Counted from the stretch's first letter, positions 1 through 10,741 are shown. The stretch: DNA of 64,000 nt from Limnoperna fortunei (GCA_944474755.1 OX104118.1:87775860-87839859), one strand, 5' to 3'. Notes: generated from the letters alone by a model not told the origin. Numbers and translations are program-made.

Positions 1-1260
1 GCAATTCAAAACGCCAAAAATAATGAAAATGAGTCCCTTAGTACTACAGCAGACTGTATGATTCATGTATTTATTTACGTTTTAACCTCATTTTTGACAC
101 GGGAATATTCACAGACGCTTGGTAATGTGGAAATATAATTCCAATATACAAGAATAAGGGTGAAAAAATAATTATAGACCTATAACATTGTTATCTCATC
201 TTGGAAAAATTTTTCACGGCTATTCTTAATGATAGGCTTTGTAATTTTTTAAGAAACTATGTCGAAATTAAAAGAAAATCAATCTGGATTTCGCCAGGGA
301 TAAAGTACATCTGATCATTTATTTTCATTATATGTTATTTGAACTAAAGATTAAAAGGAAGAAACTGCATTGTGCATTTATTGATTTTCAAAGAGCTTTT
401 GACTCCATACAAAGAAATGTATTTATATTTAAACTGTTGAATAACAATATTAACGGCAAATTTCTTCGAATTATATGAATTCGTACAAAGATATACAATC
501 TCGAATAGTTTATATTTTTTTTCGAAATCAGATAACTTCCCCTGCGAAGTAGGAGTTGTCAGGGCGAAATCTTTCTCCACCTTTATTTGCGATATTTATG
601 AACGATTTGCATGACTATTTTTAAAATGAAAATTTGCATGGAATAAAATCAATTAGCTCGTTTACTTGCTGATAATAGCGAAAATTTACAGAAAATGTTA
701 GATACATTTCAACTATATTGCACGCAAAGGCATCTGCATATTAATATCGAGAAATACAAAGATTCTCATAGCTTCTAATGTGAGAATACATAAAAAACTT
801 AAATTCACAATTAATGATAAAGATGTAGAAATTGTTAAAGAATACAATTTTTAGGCATTTTTTTTTTACCAAAAGTGGTTCATTTCTTACAACTAGAAAA
901 TAACTGAGTGAAAAAGGTTTAAGGGCTATGTAAACTGTACTCAAAAAAGATAGACAAAATAATTTATCCATTGAATGCTTATTGGACTTATTCGATAAAT
1001 GCATATCACCAATACATCTATATAGTTCTGAAGTATGGAGATTAAAAAAATGGAATTGCGAAAAAGAATCCATGTAAATTTTTCCAAGAGAATAATGCAC
1101 CTGAAAGAGTCAACTCCTGATTTTATTTTCTGTGCTGAAATAGAACGGTGTCCAATATATGTTCTAGTAAAAATCCGAATGATAAAGTTTTAGAGCAGAA
1201 TTGTAAATGGTAAGTAGAGCGTGATAACCAGCTAATTATATAATTATATAACTTTTGTCA
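1..1260 (+). mobile_element. Decayed non-LTR retrotransposon (LINE), reverse transcriptase part
   Basis: Frameshifted plus-strand translation gives recognisable reverse transcriptase blocks in the right order. Around 275-320 it reads NQSGFRQG.STSDHLF, with a stop where the tyrosine of GYST is expected. Around 365-410 it reads LHCAFIDFQRAFDSI. Around 540-615 there is a block resembling GVRQGE-LSP-LFAIFMNDL. A decayed catalytic YADD box (LLADN) follows near 660-680, and LLDLFDKCISPIHLYSSEVW near 985-1040. Several stops and frameshifts show it is dead. The 5' part lies off the window edge, and the 3' end near 1250 is only approximate. It sits downstream of gene A exon 6, so it may lie in a later intron of that gene. 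Confidence 0.75.
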
Positions 1261-2077
1261 GTTTTAACAAATATGGAATATAAAATAAGTGGCTTTCGAA
1301 TATTTATAATGTAAATTGTTAGTACTATGTTAAGATCTTATAAAACATTTTTAATCAGTCAAAAGTTGGTTTTCAACTGTTAGGCTCAAAACGTTGTTCA
1401 TTGAGATGATAGATTATATGTGTAATTTTTTATTTTTGTTTTCTCAACTATACTGTTGCCTTTTTACTCTTTCTTATATTTCATAGTAATGTTGTGTATT
1501 TGGAATGTTTTTTTTACATTACGACAGGTTAAGCTAGTTTTTATCAAAATTAAGAAATAAGGAGTATGATGTTGTACTCATTTATACATAAGCTGGGTCT
1601 TTATATTCGATAAGTTTTTACCAAGAAAATAAGAATATATAGGCACAGCCCATGTATTAATGAGTACATTATACTAAGCATAAATTATTTCAATTCTAAT
1701 ATAACAAAATCCTGATTTTCGATTACAGCAGTCTCTATTGCTATGATTTTCTAGCCGCCCTGATGGACAATTTTCGGTCTGCAATGTACGGAGGACAAAA
1801 TACACTTTTACTAAACATTTATTAAATATTTTACCACAACGCGTCTTTGCTATGTCTTATTTCAATCCGAATTTCAAAATTCAACCGTTAATATTGTTAC
1901 GTGGTGAAACTTCTTTTGAAGTTAGGTCGCATTACGCGTGTGCAAGGTTGAAGACATATTGGGTAATATATCGTTTGACGTTATAAGCATACTAGTGACA
2001 GAGTGTAGAGTAGTAGTGCACATTAAAGTTTATGTCCATTTTTGATGAAGCTTGTAGACAAATTATACATAACTTAC
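1261..2077. other. No gene seen; probable intron 6 of gene A
   Basis: AT-rich sequence without a recognisable exon. I looked here for a counterpart of gene B exon 7 (first exon of the second Ly6 domain) and found none, so the rest of gene A must lie beyond the left edge or is lost. Confidence 0.4.
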
Positions 2078-2212
2078 AGCACTTCTTACACATGTGTGGA
2101 CATAACTTGGAAGCTATACAGTCATCTGTACAGGGATACTGTAGTAGAACAGCCAGGCGGGTACATATGTCATTATCTAGATTGACACATATGCTGGGAT
2201 CCATGGTAGGGA
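2078..2212 (-). CDS. Gene A exon 6: second ShKT-type module
   Basis: Acceptor TATTTTTCAG, donor GTAAGT. Encodes PTMDPSICVNLDNDIC and then a Cys-rich stretch ending CPHMCKKC (Cys spacing 7-10-3-5-3-2). The protein is almost unchanged from gene B exon 6 (Y versus S before the third Cys), while the flanking introns have diverged. That pattern suggests purifying selection. Confidence 0.9.
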
Positions 2213-5200
2213 CTGAAAAATATACATATAACCTATGAGCATGGATCCATTGCGACATTAACATATCTTAGCACAATGCTTAGAAAACATATCTGGTGCG
2301 TGTGTCTGTCTTTATGAATCTGTTCATGTGTAATTCGTTGTTTTAATGAAGTTTAACGACACATTCAGCAATGTTTCATTTATGTCATTGCGTTCAGTTT
2401 TTATTGAGGAGGAAGACAGAGTACCTACAAAAACCAAAGACCTTCAGAAAAACTAGCATAGAGTGTTATTTTAGGTTGGGATCAAGCACACACTACTCGC
2501 ATTAAGGTGCAAACTCGCAACCTCTAGTGATATGGGACAGATATCATAACTTATTGGAAGTGTAATGGGATTCCGCTATCAATACTTAGTTGCAGGTGTT
2601 ACAGGGTTCCGGTATCAGTACTATCTGGCAGTGTAATGGTGTTCTTGCATTATTTAAGACTAGGAATGTAAATGGTTTCCGGTATCATCAATTACTAGTA
2701 GTGTAATTAAGTTACAGTGTCATTACTTAATGGTGTTCCGGTGTGTATAATTACTTACCGGAAGTGTAATAAGATTCCGGTATCATTACTTACTAGGATT
2801 ATAATGGGGTTCAGGTAAAATTTTCAGTAATGCCGGCGGCTGATTGTTACATTTGTCTTTGTTACAGCAACCAGCTTCAACATTTACTCTTTTGTTAGAC
2901 AATGAAGCATATTGCAGGCAGGTCTGAAACAGAGAATAAGGGTTTGCTAAAAGGTAAATAAAAAGTGAAAATTTATCCACAAATGAATATAATAATTAAA
3001 CATTTTTGCTTGTCACAGTAGTGTTACTCTCTGATGATAATATTGTCTTAAAATATAATTCTATAATATATTTTAAATAGTTGTAACAGATTTATTCTAA
3101 AAAAACAGACTAAAATGTTAAATTATAAACTGGATTAACGGACAATTCATTCAAAATATCGACGTGTGCTGTGTATTTTGTTTGTACGTTCTAAATATTG
3201 TCACCTTATCGGTTATTTTACTGATACATATTATTCTTGTGAATATTGATCTATTAAATGTTGCCCGTTCCTAAAGTTATAAGCAACATGTATTACATCA
3301 CCGAGGAGTTTCTATAACTGAAATCAACACAACCGCCGTTATAGTAGAATATAATCAGTGTTCAATTACCTGTCTATCGCCACATGCTAACTTACCTTTG
3401 TATCGTCACATGCTATCGTAATTGTATATCGTCACATGCTATCGTAATTGTATATCGTCACATGCTATCGTAATTGTATATCGTCACATGCTAACTTACC
3501 TTTTTATCGTCGCATGCTAACTTACCTGTCTATCACCACATGCTTACATACCTGTATATTGCCACATCATATTTTACCCGTTTATCGTTACGAGCTACCT
3601 TACCTATATACCGTCATATCCTAGCTTTTCTGTATGTCGTCACATGTTAGCTTACCTTTCTGTCGCCACATCCTAACCTGTAGGCTTCTGTAAAGTGGGC
3701 AGTAAATGTTTGTGCCGCAAAGCAATACTGTGAAGAGAAAACAGATATTTGTACTTTTTTAATGCTGCCTGGATGAAGGGCTAAGTTTACAGAAATAATC
3801 TGATAATCAACACTTTCTCTCTCTGGCAAGTTAATGATAGTCGACATGTTGTCTCTTTGGCAAGTAACTAGTTGTCACTCTTGGGTAAGTACCGATAATC
3901 GGAAAGATACCGGTAACTCTTGGGAAAATTACCGATAGAGTACATGCTTTCTCTCTCGCAAGCAACTGATAGACGACATGTTCCTTCTATGGCAAGTAGC
4001 TAATAAGCTAATAGTCGACGTGTTTAATCACGGAAAATTAACATACTCAACATGTTTACTTGGATGAAGTCACTGAATATTCAACATTTTTCACTCTATG
4101 ACAAGTGACTGATAGTTGACACGTTCATTATAGGAAAGTAACTGATTGTCGACATGTTTTAACTCTCAGTCAAATGTTGTCACTTTCAGGCTAGAACCAT
4201 TCATTTTATTAGCAACGGGAGATTGACAATGATGATATGTAAAACTTGTAATAAAGCATATAGAATTGTTTTGCAGCTTCTAGTAATTTACATTCAGTAT
4301 GACTAAGATGAGAGTCGAGGTAAAGTTAATAATAGATAAAATACATAAGTTGATACATACATCATTGGTATTCTGACAGGTAGTTAACGTTGTACAGTTC
4401 GTAATGTCTGTTTCATCAATGCATGTATAACACTGCAAGGCTGTAAAATACAACACTTAATTTAATATGATTTGTTAGCTGGTATCTGAATGGTTAATTG
4501 AGCTTCATCGCACGTTTTTACCGTTATTTTTGTCAAGATTAATTAAATTATAATGACTATTTCAAAATTTAAACAAAGTTATAATCTATAACCTGATGAT
4601 CTGGGTCTGTGTTGAAACCATTCATATACCACTCATATACACAATTATTAGGATTAACAATATTTTAAAAGCATTTTAATATTCACGAGTCAAACAGTAC
4701 CTAAATAGTCTTTTGTCCCATTAGCAAACAAAAGCATCAACCTCACTGTATAAACCGACACCACTTGCAGGTAGCAATATTCAAATAAGATTGGCCATGT
4801 GAAAATGCTATTAACGAAAGAATTTAGTTTCGCACAGTTGGTCTCTCACAAAATTTTTTATAGAGTGCATTTCATGCATGCAAACTTTTCCATGTATGAC
4901 GGGACACACGCAACAAAAATTGCAAAAACAGACCACACGATGAATACGCAAGAGGCCAGGAATGACATCATGAAGGACTGATACAAGTGATAAAATAAGT
5001 GATGAAATTACAAACATATAACACCAAGAGAGAAAAGATGCAAGGGCCAGTTTGCAAGATGATATAAGGACAAAACTAAGAGAAATACATGAACAGATGC
5101 AAGGGCAATGAATCTGATATATTGTTTGAATCTCCGCGACAGCAAATGGGTATATTATTAAACGAAACAATTTTTTCCAGGCCGTATTTTTAGAAAGATG

Positions 5201-8200
5201 TCAAAAGATGAGTAAAAGAAATAAACACTGAAGTCGGTTTTAGGCTGGGTTATATGCTAAATAATATAATTGTTTTTTATTACAAAATAGATTAACACGA
5301 CAGTCTCCAGGCAAACACAGAACCATGCAGAATTAATAAAACGGTATCTAACTACCGACCTATCAGCCTACAATCTAACTACAGACCTATCAGCCTACAA
5401 TCCAATTACCAACTTATCAGCCTAAAACGGTATCTAACTACCGACCTATCAGCCTACAATCTAACTACCGACCTATCAGCCTACAATCTAACTACCGACC
5501 TATCCGCCTACAATCTAACTACCGACATATCAGCCTAAGATCTAACTACCGACTTATCAGCCTACAATCTAACTACCGACCTATCAGCCTAAAACGGTTA
5601 ATAACTGGAATGGCAACTCTTGCAGATGTGGCTCCTGCAGATCTTAATCCTGTATTTCCTATTTATATTTGGCTCGTTACTTTTATGTTTTTTATGCTTC
5701 ATGTATTTTTTGTGCTTATTTGCTGTACTTCAGAGTTTTTTTATGTACTGTGCTTCAATTTTTAGGCTTGTGTATGTCCTAGTGCCTATGCAAATCTTTA
5801 CATATAGATTTTAATTCCAAATAATTGTGCTTTTTATATTCTAACTCTGTTCTAGATTTTATGTTTTATTTCTGTTTTCTTTGTAAGTGTTGTGCTTAGT
5901 GCTAATGCATGTCTTACCTATTGCTTATGCATGTCTGGTCTTTTAATTGTGCTTTATTACATGCAAGCTTAGTTTTATATATATCGAGTAGGTTTTATGT
6001 GTCTCTTTGTGTGTTATATGTACTGTGTTCTGTACTTTCTTACATGCTAACATAGTTTTATATAATAGTATGTTTTATGTGTCTAAGTGTGATTAATATG
6101 TATTGTTGTATCATGTATGTTGTTATTGTTTGTCGGTTAAAAGCTCTACAGAGCTTATGTTGCTTGTATTTATAACCCGACTTCAAATAAAGTTTCTATG
6201 TCTTTGTCTATGTCTATGTATCTAACTACCGACCTATCAGCCTACAATCTAACTACCGACCTATCAGCCTAAAACGGTATCTAACTACCGACCTATCAGC
6301 CTACAATCTAACTACCGACCTATCAGCCTACAATCTAACTACCGACCTATCCGCCTACAATCTAACTACCGACATATCAGCCTAAGATCTAACTACCGAC
6401 TTATCAGCCTACAATCTAACTACCGACCTATCAGCCTAAAACGGTTAATAACTGGAATGGCAACTCTTGCAGATGTGGCTCCTGCAGATCTTAATCCTGT
6501 ATTTCCTATTTATATTTGGCTCGTTACTTTTATGTTTTTTATGCTTCATGTATTTTTTGTGCTTATTTGCTGTACTTCAGAGTTTTTTTATGTACTGTGC
6601 TTCAATTTTTAGGCTTGTGTATGTCCTAGTGCCTATGCAAATCTTTACATATAGATTTTAATTCCAAATAATTGTGCTTTTTATATTCTAACTCTGTTCT
6701 AGATTTTATGTTTTATTTCTGTTTTCTTTGTAAGTGTTGTGCTTAGTGCTAATGCATGTCTTACCTATTGCTTATGCATGTCTGGTCTTTTAATTGTGCT
6801 TTATTACATGCAAGCTTAGTTTTATATATATCGAGTAGGTTTTATGTGTCTCTTTGTGTGTTATATGTACTGTGTTCTGTACTTTCTTACATGCTAACAT
6901 AGTTTTATATAATAGTATGTTTTATGTGTCTAAGTGTGATTAATATGTATTGTTGTATTATGTATGTTGTTATTGTTTGTCGGTTAAAAGCTCTACAGAG
7001 CTTATGTTGCTTGTATTTATAACCCGACTTCAAATAAAGTTTCTATGTCTTTGTCTATGTCTATGTATCTAACTACCGACCTATCAGCCTACAATCTAAC
7101 TACCGACCTATCAGCCTAAAACGGTATCTAACTACCGACCTATCAGCCTACAATCTAACTACCGACCTATCAGCCTAAAACGGTATCTAACTACCGACCT
7201 ATCAGCCTAAAACGGTATCTAACTACCGACCTATCAGCCTAAAACGGTATCTAACTACCGACCTATCAGCCTACAATCTAACTACCGACCTATCAGCCTA
7301 CAATCAAACTACCGACCTATCAGCCTACAATCTAACTACAGACGGTGCAAAATTTTGCAAAAAGTAATAAGCGAAATATATTGAAGTATGTGGAAGATAA
7401 TGGTTTTTGTACCAAACACCTAAGTGGCTTCAGGAGGGATCGTTCATTGGCTACTTATCATATTAAAGTAATGACATAGTGGTATCACGATGCATACATG
7501 AATATCATTGATTCCTTCATTGATATAGTCATTGTCTAAATTTACTGCCCTGAAATTTCGAAAATTATTTTAATTCTAAGGTTTTTCTATTTTCAAGGTG
7601 TAGATAGCCTTAGCCGGATTTGGTATAATGCTTTTGGAATTTTAGTGATAAAAGCTCTACAACATATCATTCATTTGGATTTTAGATATTGTTTGGGTTC
7701 GATCGACACTGATGTCTTGGTTAGACGAAACGCGCGTCTGATGTAGTAAATTCTAATAACCTTGGTATCTTTGATGACATTTTATTTTTAAACCGTTATA
7801 CTAATATACATACATTTAACATCTAACATATATCACATTTTCAAAGCAAAAAAAAAAAAATAATAACTGTCAGCTTTAATTACATATTTGCATTTCTTTT
7901 TTTGGAATACAAACAAATATAATGTTCTGAGATGCAAACAAGTTTTTTACTTTGTAGATAGTATTTTGTCATAGAAGTAAACTTATAACCTGAGATCTTG
8001 ATTTAGTCTTAGTAACAAGAAGAAAAGCTAAGGTCAAGTTATGTTTTCCCACATATTTTTCCGTTTTTACAATTAAAATTGATATTTCCTGACACCGTTT
8101 CTGTAGTTATTTAGAAATGGTTCGCGGGTATTTTACAGCATTCCCGACTTGGGTCACGAAAGAAGTTCTAATGAACTTCAAAATATAAGGCTTAAACCCA

Positions 8201-10741
8201 ATATTTTACAGAACAATTATTAAATAATAAGAAATAAATAACATAATACACATCACTAATTGTTGATAGAAACGCTGCAAACTACTGGTCATTTAGAGCT
8301 TAAGCGTAACAATATATATTTGTGTTGATTATCTGAGTAATCAGTTCCCCTGAAATAATTACTCTATGTAATTTGCACTTTTTGGACCTGATCTTTTATA
8401 TTCTTTTAGATATTAGGTTATCTTAAAGCACAATAAAATGATTTTATCAATGTACTCAAGCGTATAATTATTCTAAATGGCAAAAACTAGTTTTTCAAAT
8501 AGATTTATCTGTCGTTCTTGATTCTGTTTATATCGTTATTACATTCCCATCATTGCCGAATACCGTACGTGTTGATTTCAACTAACCACATAGTCCACAC
8601 GATCGTTTGCAATACTTCGACAGACAGGGGTCGCCACACACGTTAGGCTCTCTGTTCATCATTAAGTCACACAATGAGGCATCGAAATCATCACATTGTT
8701 CTGCATTGACGGTTATAAAAACCAACAACAGGATTGCTGAAAAAAAATATAATGGCGGTTATTAATACAAAGAAATTAATAACTGAATAAAAATAAATAA
8801 CAGCGGTTATTTATACCAGTAATTTAATAACCTAATACAAATAAATATCGGCGGTTTTTTATACCAAGAATGTATTAACGGAATAAAAATAAATAATGGC
8901 GGTTATAAAGACCATGAACAGGATAATTAAATAAAAATACGTTGTTGCGTTTACATATACTGAGAATAGGACAACTTAAACATATGTAATTGCCGCTATA
9001 CATACAGAGAATACAATAATTGTCATTTAATAAGTAATAATATGTTTGTTTTAGATATGAGAAACAGACAATGTCAGTCAACTCATAGCACAATGCGATG
9101 TGATAATGATTTACTAGGAGTGTGAAAGGATGCCAAATTTTAAAATAAAATAAAAACAAAAGAACAAATTTCAAATATTTTTTTTGTACAAACCATATTT
9201 TACATTTAATTTTCGAATTTTTAAATTGTTTTAAGTAAACAAATTTGATCTTATTTGAAATATTTAAAAAAAATTAAATTATTTTTTTGCAATTTCTATT
9301 TTTTGACATTTATAATATTAAATGAATAACACAATAGAAGAAATCATAAATGACAAAAGGAAAATTCTATTTGGTAATTATGAAAAGTCAGTTGACAACA
9401 GGAACGTTTGCCCTAATTCAGAACTAGCTGTTCAAAAACTGTTTATCGTAAAACGAGCGTGGCAAGCAATCCAAACACTATGGTCCGCGCTTTCAGTTGT
9501 TATAAGCTGACAAAGCCATAACGAGTGAGTCTCCTGCCTGCCTCCTGGGAAAAACGTTAGTACATCTTATGTTCAAGCCCTGTAAACCGTTCCTGGTACC
9601 TTATGAATCCAATACAACGGCAGAATTAAGAATAGTATAGTTGGAACATAAGAAACAAGTCAGTCGTATTAAAGCTTGTGATTTCATCTATTTCTCTAAA
9701 AAAGCGCAGCAAATATTTGAAAATAATTACATATTCATAGGTTTCATACTTGTAAAAGTATTATTTTAAATTTTATTTTAAGTAGACATATGCATGTCAA
9801 ATGCTGATATGTTACAACTCTCACAGGTACCCTAACTTTTCCACGTTCTTTGTCGAGGGGAACCGTCCCTTCAATTTACTGTGGTTCTTACATATGTAGA
9901 GAGCATGAAAAGAAATTATATTGGTTAAAAGTTTTTATGATTAATGTGTCTGGAAAATGTCCACGGCAATGGTGGTACATAAAATGGTAACAACTTTCAG
10001 GGCTTGGTGTTAGCATGTGTTTTTGTCATCAGTTAAATCTGTGGTCAGCATTTTCTGTGCGAAAGTCAGTTTTAAGTAGAACATCGACACATGTATTGAA
10101 ATGTAATGTAAAGAATGCGAGCTTATTCCCTATATATATAACTTCCAAATCTATCTGTATTTGGATTACATTTGTATATTATTATGTCTCATATAATAAA
10201 CATAATGTGACAGTATTTTCGTGTTCGTATTTACGGTTATTATTGGGGTTTTTAGCAACAGAACCTCACGATATCATAAGGGAAATCCCCAGTTCAACAG
10301 AAAGCCCCAAAGCAACCGTAAAACATGTTGAGTTGTTGTTGACTGTTCAATATAAACTTGTTACACATTTTCAAGGCTGTGCTTGAAAGAAGTACATTAT
10401 GAAATCATTTATTCCATTTATTCGCCTTCGTTATACGAGGAAATAATTGACTGAAGTATACAGTTATAGCTTTAAATATTGAAATAGTTCACGTGTAGTA
10501 AATCAGCTTAACGTTAATATTCAAGGTTTGTTCGTTATCGCGATCTTTCGTGAACTTATTTCGAGCAGGTTTTGAAATCTTATCGTAAACACGTGGGTGT
10601 AGTATTTGCAGTGAATCACGAGATTATACACAAAGCAGACAATTGGTGTAATTTATTACACACAGTAAATTGAAATACATCTGATACAGTTGTTACAACC
10701 CACAGTGGATAAATAATAATTTATAACTTACTAGGCAACAT
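2078..10741 (-). CDS. Gene A: ShKT-Ly6-ShKT mosaic secreted protein, 5' six exons
   Basis: Six coding exons on the minus strand: 10732-10741, 8587-8736, 4361-4440, 3656-3727, 2794-2923 and 2078-2212. All have GT-AG borders and matching phases, and encode the first 192 residues. The product starts with a signal peptide (MLPTILLLVFITVNA). It continues with a Cys-rich ShKT-type module (Cys spacing 7-10-3-4-3-2), a complete ten-cysteine Ly6/uPAR three-finger domain beginning LQCYTC and ending CCNKDKCN, and a second ShKT-type module ending CPHMCKKC. Exon lengths (10, 150, 80, 72, 130, 135 nt) equal those of gene B, so this is a tandem paralogue and, in the visible part, intact. By homology with gene B, a second Ly6 domain and a CTLD should follow beyond the left edge. 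Extracellular location follows from the signal peptide and disulfide-rich domains. Ligand and role are unknown; a role in innate recognition is only a guess. Confidence 0.88.
2345..2530 (-). mobile_element. tRNA-derived SINE, degraded
   Basis: On the plus strand the copy runs from a TTTAACGACACATTCAGCAATGT-like 3' region, through an ACCAAAGACCTTCAG segment, to GTGCAAACTCGCAACCTC. The last is the reverse complement of a polymerase III B-box-like GGTTGCGAGTTTGCAC. Gene B has a related copy in the same intron (32640-32860). Confidence 0.6.
2530..2793 (-). repeat. Degenerate ~37-bp tandem repeat spanning the exon 5 splice donor
   Basis: Read on the minus strand, units resemble GTAAGTAATGATACCGGAATC followed by TTATTACACTTCCG. 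The first GTAAGT is the real donor of gene A exon 5. Further units repeat the donor-like core at about 2757 and, more decayed, to about 2530. Gene B has an even more degraded version at 33100-33239. Confidence 0.65.
2794..2923 (-). CDS. Gene A exon 5: Ly6 domain, last third
   Basis: Encodes TCLQYASLSNKRVNVEAG followed by CCNKDKCN, the diagnostic CC-x2-D-x-CN end of the three-finger fold, and a short Pro-rich linker. Acceptor CTGTTTCAG; donor GTAAGT after CCTA. Phase 0 in, phase 1 out. Confidence 0.9.
3365..3655 (-). repeat. 26-bp minisatellite built from the exon 4 3' end and its splice donor
   Basis: About ten units on the plus strand read ACCTGTCTATCGCCACATGCTAACTT or close variants. On the minus strand this is the end of exon 4 (GGCGATAGACAG) plus GTAAGTTAGCATG, so each good unit carries another GT donor. 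Gene B has a single copy of this junction, so the expansion is specific to gene A. Confidence 0.85.
3656..3727 (-). CDS. Gene A exon 4: Ly6 domain, middle third
   Basis: 72 nt, phase 0 on both sides. Encodes YCFAAQTFTAHFTEAY and then RLGCGDRK. Acceptor TCTTCACAG, donor GTAAGC. The 3' end and donor are the template of the 26-bp array immediately downstream. Confidence 0.9.
3800..4175. repeat. Degenerate ~40-bp tandem repeat in intron 3 of gene A
   Basis: Repeated motif GGCAAGTAACTGATAGTCGACATGTTT with strong divergence between units. The matching intron of gene B (about 34150-34270) has only traces. Confidence 0.6.
4361..4440 (-). CDS. Gene A exon 3: Ly6 domain, first third
   Basis: Acceptor TTTTACAG, donor GTATGT. 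Encodes LQCYTCIDETDITNC followed by TTLTTCQ; LxCYxC is the classical opening of Ly6/uPAR domains. Confidence 0.9.
4441..5285. other. Intron 2 of gene A, no recognised element
   Basis: AT-rich sequence. The two opposed open frames near 4800-5170 match no family I know. Confidence 0.4.
5599..6218 (+). repeat. Inserted segment, copy 1 of an 847-bp tandem duplication
   Basis: Not minisatellite. It ends in TTCAAATAAAG followed by repeated TCTATGT, which looks like the 3' end of a LINE or other retroposed sequence with a simple tail. The 64-residue open frame inside is hydrophobic, and I do not consider it a gene. Confidence 0.8.
6446..7065 (+). repeat. Inserted segment, copy 2 of an 847-bp tandem duplication
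   Basis: Virtually identical to 5599-6218, offset by 847 bp. I noticed only one difference (GTATCATG versus GTATTATG). This implies a very recent duplication of the insert together with part of the flanking array. Confidence 0.88.
7525..7790 (-). repeat. Dispersed mussel-type repeat, inverted copy
   Basis: Reverse complement of the repeat at 20107-20770. It shares the CATTGTCTAAATTT, GTGTAGATAGCC and TTGGTATCTTTGATGACATTTTAT blocks and the AGACGAAACGCGCGTCTG core (7722-7741). Confidence 0.8.
7791..8586. other. Rest of intron 2 of gene A, nothing recognised
   Basis: AT-rich sequence without motifs I can name. Confidence 0.4.
8587..8736 (-). CDS. Gene A exon 2: signal peptide and first ShKT-type module
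   Basis: Acceptor is a T-rich tract ending CAG; donor is GTTAGT (gene B has GTAAGT here). It encodes the rest of the signal peptide, then EQCDDFDASLC and a Cys-rich stretch ending CKRSCGLC. The terminal C-x3-C-x2-C is the ShKT signature. Phase 1 in and out. Confidence 0.88.
8700..8960 (-). repeat. ~55-bp tandem repeat spanning the exon 2 splice acceptor
   Basis: The plus-strand theme GGCGGTTATNNATACCAAGAA...ATAACTGAATAAAAATA recurs about four times. The first unit overlaps the 5' end of exon 2 (signal peptide codons) and its acceptor. Gene B has the same arrangement at 37240-37375, so the repeat predates the gene duplication. Confidence 0.7.
8961..10731. other. Intron 1 of gene A; no element recognised
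   Basis: Contains a 123-codon open frame at 10015-10386 without recognisable homology. A segment near 10525-10620 aligns by eye with gene B intron 1 near 38385-38490 (GTTCGTTATCG-GAT and CGTGTGGGTGTA themes), consistent with tandem duplication of the whole gene. Confidence 0.5.
10732..10741 (-). CDS. Gene A exon 1 (start codon)
   Basis: Ten coding bases, ATG TTG CCT A, followed by donor GTAAGT. The start is chosen because gene B has the same ten-base exon at 38604-38613, and because joining to exon 2 gives a clean signal peptide in phase. Confidence 0.82.

Larger units (their letters stand above)
5341..7345 (+). repeat. 27-bp minisatellite CTAACTACCGACCTATCAGCC(TACAAT), interrupted twice
   Basis: Units CTAACTACCGACCTATCAGC plus CTACAAT occur in runs at 5341-5598, 6219-6445 and 7066-7345. 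A longer variant contains AAAACGGTAT. The unit is in frame with, and encodes, the reverse transcriptase motif NYRPISL. Confidence 0.92.
5290..7480 (+). mobile_element. LINE reverse transcriptase remnant carrying an in-situ minisatellite
   Basis: Plus-strand translation before the array reads toward a SNYRPISLQ block, the conserved NYRPISL motif of LINE reverse transcriptases. After the array (7345-7470, with one frameshift) it continues with CKILQKVIS and then LKYVEDNGFCTKHLSGFRR-RS, the next conserved blocks in order. The sequence between is a 27-bp array whose unit is nine codons long and itself encodes NYRPISLQS, plus two copies of an inserted ~620-bp segment. It lies antisense in intron 2 of gene A. 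Confidence 0.75.

Noticed and set aside
1720..1810. Possible gene A exon 7
   Set aside because: A CAG-flanked stretch exists, but its translation shows no Ly6 cysteine pattern and no similarity to gene B exon 7.
3365..3655. CRISPR-like array
   Set aside because: Direct repeats without unique spacers in a eukaryotic intron; it is a minisatellite. The same applies to all other arrays here.
4799..5170. Pair of opposed open frames of 60 and 119 codons
   Set aside because: No recognisable motif, no splice signals that fit, and located in intron 2 of gene A.
5620..5814. 64-codon hydrophobic frame present twice (also 6467-6661)
   Set aside because: Identical only because of the 847-bp duplication; lies in a retroposed 3'-end-like insert with no gene context.
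10015..10386. 123-codon open frame
   Set aside because: No motif, lies within intron 1 of gene A, composition like surroundings, and not conserved in gene B intron 1 as far as I can see.
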